From: Larix kaempferi
Lineage: Eukaryota > Streptophyta > Pinopsida > Pinales > Pinaceae
Assembly (NCBI GenBank): GCA_027924585.1
Contig: BSBM01000150.1
Coordinates: 17,776,001-17,840,000 of the forward strand
Direction: 5' to 3'
Length of the DNA stretch: 64,000 bases
The notes under the pieces were generated by a model. The model worked only from the letters and a program-made list of their open reading frames with translations. It did no database searches and was not told the origin of the DNA. Shown in pieces: positions 48,087-58,370 of this stretch; within the stretch, counting starts at the first letter, position 1; the number at the start of each line of letters is the position of its first letter. The translations under genes were made by a program, and so were the position numbers.

Positions 48087-48250
48087 TTCATTTCTAAGAA
48101 GTTTGGCATGATTACAAATTTAAAAAGCATTGTAATACTGTAAACAAAATGTTGGAATTAATATATGCTTCATTTCTAAGAAGTTTGACACGATTACAAA
48201 TTTAAAAAGCATTTTAATATTGTAATGATCTAGCATCGCACATCCCGTGA
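48087..48250. repeat. imperfect tandem duplication of about 82 bp in F
   Basis: cttcatttctaagaagtttg occurs at about 48087 and 48169, each followed by acgattacaaatttaaaaag (first copy atgattac) and cattttaata-type sequence. Confidence 0.7.
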
Positions 48251-48943
48251 GGGCAGCCCTTGGGTGCCCAAGTGAGGGAATGAGTGTAAAACATAACTTG
48301 AGCACAAAAAGCAAATCCTAACTTTAAATTTACATACATATATAATATGTAAAACATAAGTTGGGGACAAAAAAAATGTTGGAATTAATATATGTTTCAT
48401 TTTTAAACTTGTAATGTCGGAAACAATAATTTTGATTAACTATAAAATTTAGTATTTTAAGTATTTTTAATTGATAATTTTCTTGTCATTTCAAATCTTA
48501 TATTTAAAATTTATAAAAATATAAAATGAGTTTTAACTTCTAAATCAGTTGTAAACTCTAAATAAGTTTTTGAATATTTATATGAATTATTTGTTCTTGT
48601 ATGGTCTAATATATTATTTAATTATGAATCGCATCATAATTTCTTTGTTTTTTTTTGTTAGAGTGGTGAAATTATTTATGATTTTTTTTTTGTTTGTTTA
48701 ATATGCAACTTTAAAAAAAGTTGTAATTTATCTCTTGAAGAATTTATTTTTTTTTCAATATAGGGGTTGATTTTAAAATTTTTGTAAACAAGAGTATGGG
48801 ATGTTTGGGCCATGGCTCCATTTTTTGCCAAAAAAAAAAATCGTGTATACTGGCATCAACACTTTTCTATTTGGGGGGTGTTTTTAGTGTTTTTTTTGCA
48901 AAAATCATCGTTTTTATGTCTAGAGTTCTCGTTCATAGTATAA

Positions 48944-48970
48944 AGTTCTCATTTCATAGTATAAGTGGTT
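48944..48970 (-). repeat. right terminal inverted repeat of F
   Basis: Reverse complement of the left terminus with one mismatch. The adjacent inner copy at about 48924-48943 suggests a small terminal duplication. Confidence 0.85.
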
Positions 48971-48974
48971 CAGA

Positions 48975-49153
48975 TTGTTCATCTCATAGAGAGCTTCTCT
49001 GTAATCAGGGAGATCGGGACAGTGATGTGAGTAATGTCCGTAAATACCGCATATGGCACAGGGGTGGTTAGTGCGCAGTGATTTGTCACGAGGTTTAGGG
49101 GTGGGATCTAGTTTGACAACCGGGAAACTGGGGTCATCGTCGAGCATCTGCAT
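48975..49153 (-). pseudogene. extra CCHC zinc knuckle between protease and RT of B
   Basis: The minus strand reads KSLRTNHPCAICGIYGHYSH plus HCPDLPDYREALYEM: a complete CX2CX4HX4C knuckle at 49019-49060. It lies after the protease (50615-49206) and before the RT-entry region that continues at 41818 once F is removed. Element A shows no knuckle here. It resembles the gag knuckle of B (50843-50885), so a duplication is likely. Confidence 0.82.
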
Positions 49154-49205
49154 GTGTTCCTATAATGTCGGTAACTATGGATATTGGTGAGTCGCATGGC
49201 CTAAC

Positions 49206-50615
49206 TCATCGCACAACGAGCATTTGGGAGGAGCACGAAACACGGGGGTTTTTTGACTGTCTTGGGAGGTGGTATAGCAGTGTAAGGTTGGGGTCCTCTA
49301 CCCCAGTGGGTTTGGGAGGAGGAGGAGGATTCGTGGAGGACGAAGGGGTAGAGACACCGGGGGGTGGCTGAGTGGTAGTAGCCATGGGTTGCACTGGTTG
49401 GAGGACGACTCTTGGTGTCGGCGGGGGAACGGGAGGCGAAAGATACCAGACGGGTAATCCCAAGGTTAGCCCAGGGAGGCTAAGGGTAGCCATAACCGGG
49501 GCGCTTACTACTCCCGATGGAGGGACTAGGAAGGGGATTGTATGGATAGGTGTAACACCAATGTGGCTAGGTACCAGTGGTGGTTTAGGAAACAAGGGTG
49601 GTTGATTGTTAGGTGTTTGGTTATCGTGGGACAGGGTACATAGGTCAGACACTTCAGGCGTAGATGACGGGGGAGGAATGGAGTAGAAAGTGGATGTCAT
49701 CGGTGGGTCTGAGTAAACTCCAGGTCCCAAGGAGGAAACAAACGAGGTAGTGGCACCATTAACAGGTTGTTCAACCATGGGGAGAACATTTTCGGGTGCA
49801 GCGGGGGCATTTGGATCATAGTAAGTAAGTTGGTCAATCTTGACCACACGTCCATCATGGGGGAACATCATGGTACGAAAGACAGAGGAAGCGACTGCCC
49901 GCATAGCATACATGTAGCTGCGATCGAGTAAGAGGTTGTAATCAAGTTGGGCATTGATGAACTCTATATCGATGAGGATGGTTTTACCACCTAACTGGAT
50001 GGGGACATTGGCTAGGAGACCTTGGGGCTGAGCCGAACGGCCGTCGTAGACGCGTAATGCAGTTGTGGACTGCTGGAGGGTAGGGGATCCCAAATTCTGC
50101 CATACGAATGTAGACATAACGCATGTGGAGGCACCTTCATCGATGATGCATCGATGGATGACAAGATTCCGAACGGAAACAGAAACTTGGAATGCTAAGG
50201 TGGAAGGCAGGCGTGGTTCAGACTGGTCCAAATCAAATGCCATCAAATTTGAATCATTTGGGTCAATAGCCCCAATGGCTGAGAGTAAGGTCTTGCGCTG
50301 GGAAGGGCAGTTCTTCAAGACTTCTAACGCAGACATGGCTGCGGGGGATTGGGCTAAGTTGTCTACGATGCTGTAGTTTGACGCAGCATGCGCATTGGGG
50401 TTATTATTGATACGATGAAGTGGGAAACGAGGTGCTTTGGAAGCACCATCTATGGGAGGCAGAGGGATACGTAACGCCTGATCAGTGGGGTGAGCATTAG
50501 TGGTTTTATCGATGGGAGGGGCTTCAGAGGTTGAGCCATATTGGTTCCGGCGAGTCTGAAGGTTGACATCAGCGGAAGACATCATCAACAAGTGGTGGGT
50601 ACCTGAGTCAAACAT
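49206..50615 (-). CDS. pol: protease-containing protein of element B
   Basis: Continuous 469-codon frame. Residues about 75-130 (NPNAHAASNYSIVDNLAQSP, ALEVLKNCP) parallel the A sequence before its protease. The retropepsin site CIIDEGASTCVMSTF is at residues 157-171 (about 50141) and DYNLLLDRSYMYAMRAV supplies the second motif, with Asp for the usual Gly. The C-terminal 200 residues are Pro-rich and of low complexity. The domain itself carries no stop, so it may have been translatable as part of a gag-protease polyprotein. Confidence 0.85.
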   Translation of the reverse strand: MFDSGTHHLLMMSSADVNLQTRRNQYGSTSEAPPIDKTTNAHPTDQALRIPLPPIDGASKAPRFPLHRINNNPNAHAASNYSIVDNLAQSPAAMSALEVLKNCPSQRKTLLSAIGAIDPNDSNLMAFDLDQSEPRLPSTLAFQVSVSVRNLVIHRCIIDEGASTCVMSTFVWQNLGSPTLQQSTTALRVYDGRSAQPQGLLANVPIQLGGKTILIDIEFINAQLDYNLLLDRSYMYAMRAVASSVFRTMMFPHDGRVVKIDQLTYYDPNAPAAPENVLPMVEQPVNGATTSFVSSLGPGVYSDPPMTSTFYSIPPPSSTPEVSDLCTLSHDNQTPNNQPPLFPKPPLVPSHIGVTPIHTIPFLVPPSGVVSAPVMATLSLPGLTLGLPVWYLSPPVPPPTPRVVLQPVQPMATTTQPPPGVSTPSSSTNPPPPPKPTGVEDPNLTLLYHLPRQSKNPRVSCSSQMLVVR

Positions 50616-50642
50616 GGGTTGATCAGGAGCGGCGTATGTGAT

Positions 50643-52907
50643 CTATTGTTGTTGTGGTGGCGCGTTGACCTGAGGGGGAGCCAACGGCTGAGTATTCACT
50701 ACGCCTTGGGTTGGTAAGGGGTTTTGCAGCACCAAAGGTTGTTGCTGAGGTTGCGGGGGGTTGGGCTGCGTTTGAGGAGCTGCATGTCCTTGGCGATGGG
50801 CATCATCAACCCAAAGTTGCCGAGCTCGCTCCAAGTGTGGGAAAGCATGTGTGTAGTGGCCATAGACCCCGCAAATAGAACAAGGATGGTTTGTTCGCAA
50901 ATTGGGGTTTTTAGCCTGCTTGGGCGAGCGATCAGGGTTTTGGTTAGCGGGGGCCGCATTATTGTTGTCTGGGGGATTAGCCGGTTGACCACCTTGGTCT
51001 GTAGGTTGGTTGTTCCCACGATTACGACCCTTGCCGCAGTTTGGTTGGCCCTGGTTGCGCTGGTTATTCTGGTTTTGCTGCTGATTTTGTTGGGCGTACA
51101 CTTGTCCTTGGGCAGCAGGTGGGTTTTGAGGTTGTGCAGGTGCGGGAGCAGGCTACGGTGGATGATATGTAGATGGAGGCTGCGCAGGTGCGGCACCTTG
51201 AGGGGGTTGCTGATAGGTCTGCGAAGCAGGTTGTGGGTTTGTCGCAGGGGCTGCCTGTGGCGGGTAATAAGCTGGTGGAGCCTGGGAAGGCGCAGGAGTT
51301 GGTGCAGCCTACTGGTGGTAATAAGCAGATTGGGCCTGAGAAGGCGCAGGAGCTGGTGCAGCCTGCTGGTGGTAATAAGGCTGAGGTGCTACCAGGGGGT
51401 TGTAAGCAGGGGGCGCATGATCGAAGCACTGAGGTGGGCAGGTGGGTCCATGGGAATGATGGTGATGTGTCATAGGAGCATATGAGTTGGTAGCCCCAGA
51501 CTGTGAGGTATCCCGTGAAAGGTCGGGGCCTGGGGTAGGACGTGCGATGGAAAAGGGTTGGGGATGCGAAGAAACCCGGCCAATGATGCCATCTGCAGCA
51601 TGGGATGCCCTTGGCGCATCGTGCTGGGAGGACTCGCCGCGAGGGGCGTTAGGAATAATGGTATAGAGATAACCCGATTGGGCGTAAATGAGGTCGAACT
51701 GCTGTGCCTTAAGGATGGCCTCTTCTTCAGACTGGGGTCTTTCTGATGCCACATCCTTAGTAATGACAGGGAGAAGGGACTTGAGGAACCAATCTAGGAA
51801 GATACGGTCGTCTAATTTGATCTTGCATAAGCTACGGCGTCTACGCCACTCATGAATGTGGTCCGTGATGTGGGTAGCCATGTTTTGTCTGCAAGACAGG
51901 AGAATCTCAACGCCCGCATCATAGCGGACAGGTAACTGGAAGAACTGCAGGAAGGTCGAGGCAAGGGAAGCAAAGGTGGCATGGGTCCCATGGGGTTGCT
52001 CGATATACCACTTGGTTGCAGAGCCAGTGAAGGTGCGCTGTAACAGACGGAGGCGAACAGAGTCATCCACTATGGAGTTGGAGGAACACCATAGATGGAA
52101 GGACATGATATGGTTTAGTGGGTCCTCACCTGCCTTGCCCTCGAACTTAGGGATGTCAGAGGGGAGCTTGGTGGGCATGTGAGGCCATGCAGGGTCGTGT
52201 CGGATAGGGTCGTTGGTCAATCTGGCTAAGTCGGGCAAATTGGAAGAAGGATGTGACACAGTAGTGGGTTGGACCAAGTTGGGGCCAATGCCCCCAAGTG
52301 GAGGGACAAGGTTTAGGATGGTACCCCCAAGTGGGGGAGCTAACGTGGTATAGGATGGTCCTGCACCACCATGGGTAGTGGGAGCCACTGATGGAGTGGG
52401 GATAGGTATGTCAGCTGCGGGAATAGGTGCCGTGAGGGGAACAGTAGATGTGGGCCCCATTGAGGGCATACCCACAGCGGGAATAGTAACTGGTGTAGTG
52501 GTGGATGGGCCACCAATGGTCCCTACGAAGAAAGGAGTGGAAGTCATGCCAGCCATGGGGCTAGTAGGGGCAGTGTAAATGGGGTTTTCAGACTCTTCTT
52601 CAGAATCAGAGGTAAAGTAAGGGGCGTAAATATCTAGTGACGGAGTCCTATGCCGTTGACGAGTGGATTCAAGTGACAAGGCTCTAGATCTGTGATAAGT
52701 GGTATCAAGTGATGATGATCTGTGGCAATGACGGGTGGTTTCAAGTGAACTGTGCTGTGGGGGCTCGCCCCTGAGGTGCCGAGAATGTCTCGAGGACTCA
52801 ATGGTGATAGATGGTGTCGAATCTCTGTGGGTTGAGGTGAGTAAAAAACATCTCAAAAACCCTAATGCAACCGAGTGTGCAGAAGGAGAGCTCAAAAAAC
52901 AAGGCAC
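50643..52907 (-). pseudogene. gag: gag of element B
   Basis: The main frame 52907-51309 has a Ser/Arg/His-rich N-terminus (SLETTRHCHRSSSLDTTYHR), a Pro/Thr linker with LAPPLGG repeats, then the capsid core WPHMPTKLPSDIPKFEGKAG, FHLWCSSNSIVDDSVRLRLL, GSATKWYIEQPHG and HIHEWRRRRSLC. A Gln/Pro/Ala-rich tail runs past stops at 51309 and near 51155. The knuckle PCSICGVYGHYTHAFP at 50843-50885 has Phe for the last Cys. Expected role: particle assembly and RNA packaging. The defective knuckle and three stops indicate loss of function. Confidence 0.88.
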
Positions 52908-54006
52908 TCAGGCCAACAACCAACTCAAAACACCCACTGTAACAACTGTGCTACAATAGGTGGAGTGTCAACAGAAATGGTCAGAATACCAACAAGCAGC
53001 AGGTTTACTAAAAAAATAAATAAAAAATGGTGGACTCACTAGACCAAAAGGAGGTAAGAGAGCATGCAAACACCTAACTAAAAGTATTCTTACTCAACTA
53101 GACATATCCTCTGGAAGGTGATGAAATCCAAGTCAGACAATATGAATAGGAAATCCAAGTGGCTAAGATGTCCCCCTACCGGGAGGGACACCGGGTAGTC
53201 AATCCTAGAAGAATGGCAACTAAGATACCCCGTTCATGACACGTCCAGAAAGGTGAATCTGCCGTTTGGTCCTTTTACCGCAATACCCCTATACAGGGAT
53301 ATCCCGAGAACTGCGAAAGGTGGCCCTTCAGTTACTGAATGGAGTGCGGTATTCCACTCAGGCCTCCGGAACCAGTCTCGCGACTTCAACCCTCCTAGGG
53401 GAGAGGCCCTCTGGTAAACTGGTTGTGACTGTGCCAAAAAGTACTAGGGGATTTTGGTTCCCTAATTGGACAACAACTATGTCTCAAGTGTAAGTAACCG
53501 AGGGGTGTGATTGGAAGCCTATCCCCCTGATCCTACCTAACTACAAAGATTCTATTGTGTTCCCCAAGTGGGGTTAGAATATTGGTTGAGTTAATTAGTT
53601 TTTAAGGATCACTTGAATTATGTGATAGAGTGTGTGCTCGTGAGGTGATGATGAACCCAAGTAGAAAGTGCCACTAGGGAGGGAAACATTCTATCTAGCA
53701 ATAGAAATGAACTTTTAAAATGCACAATTTTCTTTTTTCAATGTAAAGTGCTGAAAATGTAAAAACGATTCTGTAAATGAAACAGAAAGAAAAATGCAGA
53801 AAAGGCTGTAAGGAAGGGTGGCTGCAAGTAGGACAGATGGCTGTACTAGGGCAGAAAATAGTGCAGCAAAGGGGTTAGGTTCAAAACAGGGAAAATTTGC
53901 AGAAATCAGACCGCGGGTTTTTGGCAAATCTGGGAGGTCGGACCGCGGAAAACAGATGAACAGTCGCAGGCGGGTTGCGGGTTCTGGGCGGAAAAACGTA
54001 GTCGGG
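52908..54006 (-). other. 5' leader of element B, proximal part
   Basis: About 1.1 kb without recognised coding between gag and the 64-bp array. Small frames here match nothing. Confidence 0.5.
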
Positions 54007-54262
54007 ACGCAGGGAAAACGCCGAAAGGTGCCGGCAGGTTGCGGAAAACTGGCCGAAAGCCGCAGGAGGGATGTCGGAAAGACGCCGCAAGGCACCGACG
54101 GGTTGCGAAAAACTGGCCAAAAGCCGCAGGCGGGACGCAGGGAAGACGCCGAAAGGTGCCGGCGGGTTGTGGAAAACTGGCCGAAAGCCGCAGATGGGAC
54201 GCAGGGAAGACACCGAAAGGCACCGGCAGGTTGCGGAAAACTGGCCGAAAGCCACAGGTGGG
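54007..54262. repeat. four tandem copies of a 64-bp GC-rich unit in the B leader
   Basis: Units start at 54007, 54071, 54135 and 54199, each with acgcagggaa(a/g)acgccga-like sequence, ggcaggttgcggaaaactgg and ccgaaagccgcagg. A partial fifth starts at 54263. Flanks to about 54440 contain looser relatives (gccgcggtcgg, ctgaaagcggaagg). 64 is not a multiple of 3, so the long frames over it (for example 53818-54312 +) change reading at every unit. Confidence 0.92.
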
Positions 54263-54515
54263 ACTCAGGAAAGAGGGTAATAGCCGCAGTCAGACCGTCC
54301 CAAACAGGCTAATAGCCGCGGCCGAATCGCAGGTAACAGACTGAAAGCGGAAGGCAGGTCGCCGGAAACAGTCTGAGAGCCACGGTTGGGTCACAGGTAA
54401 GTGCCTGAAAGACGCGGTCGGAACGCGACTGTGGGGGGAAAAAATGCGGTATACGGCGGCCGAAAGGGACAGCCGAACAAAAAAAATATTTAAAAATTGT
54501 AACCATAAATTCAAA

Positions 54516-54531
54516 CCTAGGGGAGTCGCCA
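54516..54531 (-). other. primer binding site of element B
   Basis: The minus strand reads TGGCGACTCCCCTAGG, 4 bases inside the 5' LTR; an Arg-tRNA-like Tat-type site as in A. Confidence 0.75.
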
Positions 54532-54535
54532 AAAC

Positions 54536-54623
54536 TGTAGCTAGGGTTTTACCCCTAGCTTGTGCAAATGAGCACCTACTAAGGAGAATGGACTCCTTAG
54601 TAGCAGTTTAGTAAATGTAAATT
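54536..54623 (-). repeat. 5' LTR of element B, first piece
   Basis: TGTAGCTAGGG to gtaaatgtaaatt. Interrupted by element C at 54624 and continued at 62064. Confidence 0.9.
54619..54623 (+). other. target site duplication AAATT of element C, left copy
   Basis: AAATT before the C LTR; identical AAATT at 62059-62063. Joining the flanks restores the uninterrupted B LTR sequence seen at 29226-29245. Confidence 0.92.
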
Positions 54624-55231
54624 TTTTGATGTATATGTAACTTCAGAATGTATTTCATCAGTATATTATATATATATTTATTGTACCCTTATAAGAGATG
54701 TGTTATTCCTCTATAAGGAAGTGTCGTCATGTGGATTGACAAGTGTCGCAAGTGTGTGTACTTGCCGATGGGTTATTAGACCACCTTATGGGGTCGGCCC
54801 TAATTAATATATAATATAATGTGGATGTACTCAAGTAGACAAGTCAGCCCCAGTAGGTCACTGGGCAAAAAGGTGAGTATAAATAGAGATAGGAGATCTC
54901 TATTTTACTCACTCGGAAAAGTAACTCTCTCTCTCTCTGAAAAGTGGCGCACTAGTGAGGAGGAGGAGGATCATCTGCTAGGAGACTATCTCAGTGTTAT
55001 TTGGTTGTATTTTGGTTGAGCCATTGCTCTCTCTATCTCTGAGGAAGTTGTGGGGTTTTTCACCTTAGGGTTTTCCCCACGGAAACTCTGTGTCTCTTGT
55101 CTCTATGCTTTTGATTCTTGTGATGCTTGTGATGCTTGTCATATTATGATTGTCATGCATTGATATACTGTAGATGTTATTCTCTCAGCAAAGATCCTAT
55201 AGTATTGTGATTTAATACTAAAAATTTAACA
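54624..55231 (+). repeat. 5' LTR of element C
   Basis: TTTTGATGTATATGTAACTT to aaaatttaaca. TATA box TATAAATAG at 54878-54886. A CT run (ctctctctctct) lies at 54929-54940. Homologous to the solo LTR at 8116-8764. Confidence 0.94.
54878..54886 (+). promoter_or_regulatory. TATA box of the C 5' LTR
   Basis: TATAAATAG, conserved at 61705-61713 and 8444-8452. Confidence 0.65.
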
Positions 55232-55243
55232 TGGTATCAGAGC
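55232..55243 (+). other. primer binding site of element C
   Basis: TGGTATCAGAGC directly after the LTR: the exact initiator-Met-tRNA site of copia elements. Confidence 0.93.
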
Positions 55244-55804
55244 TTAACTGAGAAGAAGACATTTTGCAGTGACGGAAGCTTGTATTCCTTGTTTATTGGG
55301 TTTCTCTCCACATATTTTTGAAATTCAGTATAGTAGATTGGATCTACTCATCAAGGCGCATCTATCTGTCCAATCAGAATTCAGTTTCGAGCATTTTCAG
55401 ATTTGGCCCTAAAAATTAGGGTTTCCACAAAAATAGGAATTTCTGGAAATTGAAGGTACAGCTGGAAGCTCCTTGCAAAAATCGAAGGTTTGAGCTTTGG
55501 ATCGAGATTTTTGGCTGGGTAGATCTCCGGGAAACTCAAACCCTAATTCAGGGCTCTCCCTAGTGAACCCGGGAGGACAAAAAGGCAATTTTGAAGGGCA
55601 AGACTTTGCTGATCCCAAATTCTGAATGTACTAGGCTGATCAGCTCTCCAAGGCGCATCTTTCTATCTTTTCAGAATTTTGAAATTCACATTTTGAATTT
55701 TTAGGGTTTCCTGACAAACCCTAATCCGGGACGAGATCCAGTTTTCAGCACTTCAAGTGGTAAGTCCTAAATCTTTTCTATTTCCATTTGAAGTACTCTT
55801 AAAG

Positions 55805-57121
55805 ATGTCTCTCCACACCAAGCTTGAGGATAATCTTGAAGGGGCTGATAACTTCCGAGCCTGGAAGTATAGGATTGGGTTAATCCTGGAAGAGAATGAG
55901 TTGGACTCATATGTGAAAGAAGAAATCCCTATCCCAGAGGATGAAGAGGCCAAGGCATTGCACAAGAAGAACTTGGTCAAGGCAAAGAGAATCATTGCTG
56001 ATTCCATCAAAGACCATCTCATACCCCATGTGTCTTCTCTTAAGACACCCAAAGAGATGTTTGAATCTTTAACCAAGCTATTTGAAGGAAAGAACATAAA
56101 TCGGAAGATGACCCTGCGGAACCAATTGAAAGCAGTGAAGTTCCAGAATGGAGAAACCATTCAATCTTACTTTTCAAGGGTCTCTCAGATCAAGGAACAA
56201 TTAGAAGCAGTAGATGAAATGGTGGAGAATGGTGAGGTGGTGATGACTACTCTAAATGGCCTACCCAGGTCATGGGATTCCTTTATTCAAGGAATTTGTG
56301 CCAGGAAGAAGTTAATTTCCTTCAATAGACTTCGGGAAGAATGTTCTCAAGAAGAAGCTAGACTTATAGCTCGTGAGGAAAAGATGGGAGGAGAAGATCA
56401 AGCTCTTGCAGCTCACACCAAAAGAAGCAAAACCAAGAAGGATCACTCTCACCACAAAAGAACTCATCAAAGGAACAAGAAGGACCTAAGATGCTTTACA
56501 TGCAATGAGAAGGGTCACTATGCTTCAGATTGTCCCAAGAACAAAAGGGATAATAACAACAACTTCAGTAAGAAGAAGAAGGGAAGCAAAAGAAGATTTC
56601 ATGCTCATGCTGCCGAAGATGATGAACCCCCAAAGAAGAAGGCTAGGGCAGAAAGTGATAGTGATGATGACTCATCAAGTGAAGAAGAGTATGTTCTGAT
56701 CTCTGCTCTTACAGGTACCATCTCCCATGGATGTAATGGTTGGTTAATTGATAGTGGGGCCTCCAAACACATGACTGGGTTCAAGGAATCTTTTGTGAAT
56801 CTTTCTGAACATGAATCACCCCATAAGGTGAAACTTGGGGATGATTATCAATACCCAATCAAAGGAAGTGGTGAAGCCTCCTACAATCTAGATTCTGGAA
56901 AATCATTGAAGATGAAAGAAGTACTTTATGTACCTGGGCTCAAGAAGAACTTACTCTCCATTTCTGCATTAGATGCAAAAGGTATGAGGGTTGCATTTGT
57001 GGATGGCCAAGTCCTAATGTGGCCAAAGGGAAAGACCATAGATGATGCAGTAGTGATTGGAAAGCAAGAGGGAGGTTTGTACAATTTGAAGGGACAACCT
57101 AAACATGCCATGGTGACATAA
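55805..57121 (+). CDS. gag: gag-protease protein of copia element C
   Basis: Open frame from ATG 55805 (MSLHTKLEDNLEGADNFRAW), 438 codons. The frame is open 48 bases further upstream without ATG. The N-terminal gag (UBN2 type) has RIGLILEENELDSYVKEEIP, HVSSLKTPKEMFESLTKLFE and TLNGLPRSWDSFIQGICARK. A basic Lys/His region precedes the zinc knuckle CFTCNEKGHYASDC (56492-56533). The protease has WLIDSGASKHMTGF (DSGAS at 56750-56764) and the copia hallmark VLYVPGLKKNLLSISALDA. The frame stops at 57121, before the His-rich pre-integrase motif. Gag makes the particle and the protease cleaves the polyprotein. The intact frame agrees with the low LTR divergence. Confidence 0.92.
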   Translation: MSLHTKLEDNLEGADNFRAWKYRIGLILEENELDSYVKEEIPIPEDEEAKALHKKNLVKAKRIIADSIKDHLIPHVSSLKTPKEMFESLTKLFEGKNINRKMTLRNQLKAVKFQNGETIQSYFSRVSQIKEQLEAVDEMVENGEVVMTTLNGLPRSWDSFIQGICARKKLISFNRLREECSQEEARLIAREEKMGGEDQALAAHTKRSKTKKDHSHHKRTHQRNKKDLRCFTCNEKGHYASDCPKNKRDNNNNFSKKKKGSKRRFHAHAAEDDEPPKKKARAESDSDDDSSSEEEYVLISALTGTISHGCNGWLIDSGASKHMTGFKESFVNLSEHESPHKVKLGDDYQYPIKGSGEASYNLDSGKSLKMKEVLYVPGLKKNLLSISALDAKGMRVAFVDGQVLMWPKGKTIDDAVVIGKQEGGLYNLKGQPKHAMVT

Positions 57122-58370
57122 ATACAAAGATTCATCCATAGTCATGGATCACATAGAGGTATGTATAATTTGTTTTTGCAAAAGTTAACTAATGAGTTAT
57201 GCAGGTCATTGAAGAGAACAAGAACACATTGCTAGACATAACTAGCAAATATGGTGACCAGGTATGTGTTTCTTATATCATAGGATCTATCATATAAGTA
57301 TGCATGGCATGATTGATGATGATTGTTCATATAGTCATAAGTTTGAATAATCATGGGCATATGCATATTATGTGTCTTACCTTAATTAATAATATGACTA
57401 ACCAGAAGAGTCATAGGTTTGAGTAATTACAGGTTTATACATGTTATGTTTCCTATGATATGACTAATGATAAGAGTCCTATATAAACCTTGAATGCTAA
57501 TGCTTATTATTTCTGTTTGAAATGATCATGACTATACATACTTGAGATTATTGTGTTTTAATGAATGTATGATTTTGTATGAGATTACAAGGATAACACA
57601 ATCATGATACTAATAAGCATGCATAGGGACCAAGGATGAATATGAGTTCAAGAACAGGTAATCCAGGAAGCAAAGATCAAGAGGGAGCACACTCCAGTAG
57701 TTTCTGCAAGGGTGCAGATATTCAGAGGGAGTTGTCCATATCTCTACATTCCACAACAAGAAGGTTTAGAAGGACTCCAGCAGTTCCTGCAAGGAAGAAA
57801 AGACTCAGAGGGAGTCCACCCAACAAACAAACAAAGATAAGTATTTTAATTATCTTGCATATTTGTTTGCTTAAATAAAATTGTTCAATGATGTATATGC
57901 TCATGTTCCTAGACTTAGGATATGTATTGTGCATATTAGAATGATTGAATTAATGAACAGTATACTACTAATATGCATGTGTTGGGTAAGTGGCCTATGG
58001 CACTGTACAACATTCCATTGCTACTTATCTAGAATGAAACCTCTTTGCTGACATGTTGGGAGTAGTGCAAACTCTTAACAATGTTCTGGTAGAGACTGGA
58101 AGGCATCTAGAAATTTGTGGAACATGGATAAATGTTGTATTGAAGCATTGGCTAAGATAACTGCATGATTGCATGACATATTTCTTTATGTGTAAAGAAT
58201 TTGTTCTGAAAATTATGAGATGTTTCTAATCATGCAATTTAACTTGTTTTGTAGGAAAGACCGTATATCTTCACCTACAAAAGGACTACAACATTTGTTC
58301 CAGCAAGAAAGATATCTATTGAAGATATTGAAGTTCCCAGGATCTGGGATGAAGAAATGGAATGCCATGA
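57122..58370 (+). other. middle section of C replacing integrase and RT fingers
   Basis: 1.25 kb AT-rich with no integrase motif. Exon-like islands with splice-like borders occur: ttatgcag before gtcattgaagagaacaagaa and ggtgaccaggtatgtg after it (about 57204-57262), a purine-rich block at 57630-57840 with three agagggag phrases, and ttttgtag before gaaagaccgtatatcttcac (58254). The last block reads ERPYIFTYKRTTTFVPARKI-like sequence. It may be captured gene sequence or eroded linker; I cannot identify a source. Confidence 0.5.

Larger units (their letters stand above)
41823..48970. mobile_element. 7.1-kb terminal-inverted-repeat element F, no transposase recognised
   Basis: Ends are 27-base inverted repeats with one mismatch: 41823-41849 starts AACCACTTATACTATGAAAC, and 48944-48970 is its complement with T for C. 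A second diverged copy of the inner motif (gttctcgttcatagtata) sits next to the right end, and agttctcgttt is repeated near the left end. The interior is about 70% AT with no frame resembling a transposase, apart from the GC-rich palindrome array. A 4-bp duplication does not fit hAT (8) or MULE (9); CACTA (3) or rarer superfamilies cannot be decided. Probably non-autonomous. Confidence 0.75.

Noticed and set aside
41823-48970. F as a CACTA element
   Set aside because: CACTT lies two bases inside the repeat ends and flanks at that point do not match. The only matching flank is the 4-bp CAGA outside AACC.
50724-51485. 253-codon plus-strand ORF
   Set aside because: It is the opposite strand of the Gln/Pro-rich gag tail of B.
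53818-54312. 164-codon ORF on the plus strand over the 64-bp array
   Set aside because: The repeat shifts frame at each unit and the region is the leader of B, so it is very unlikely to be coding.
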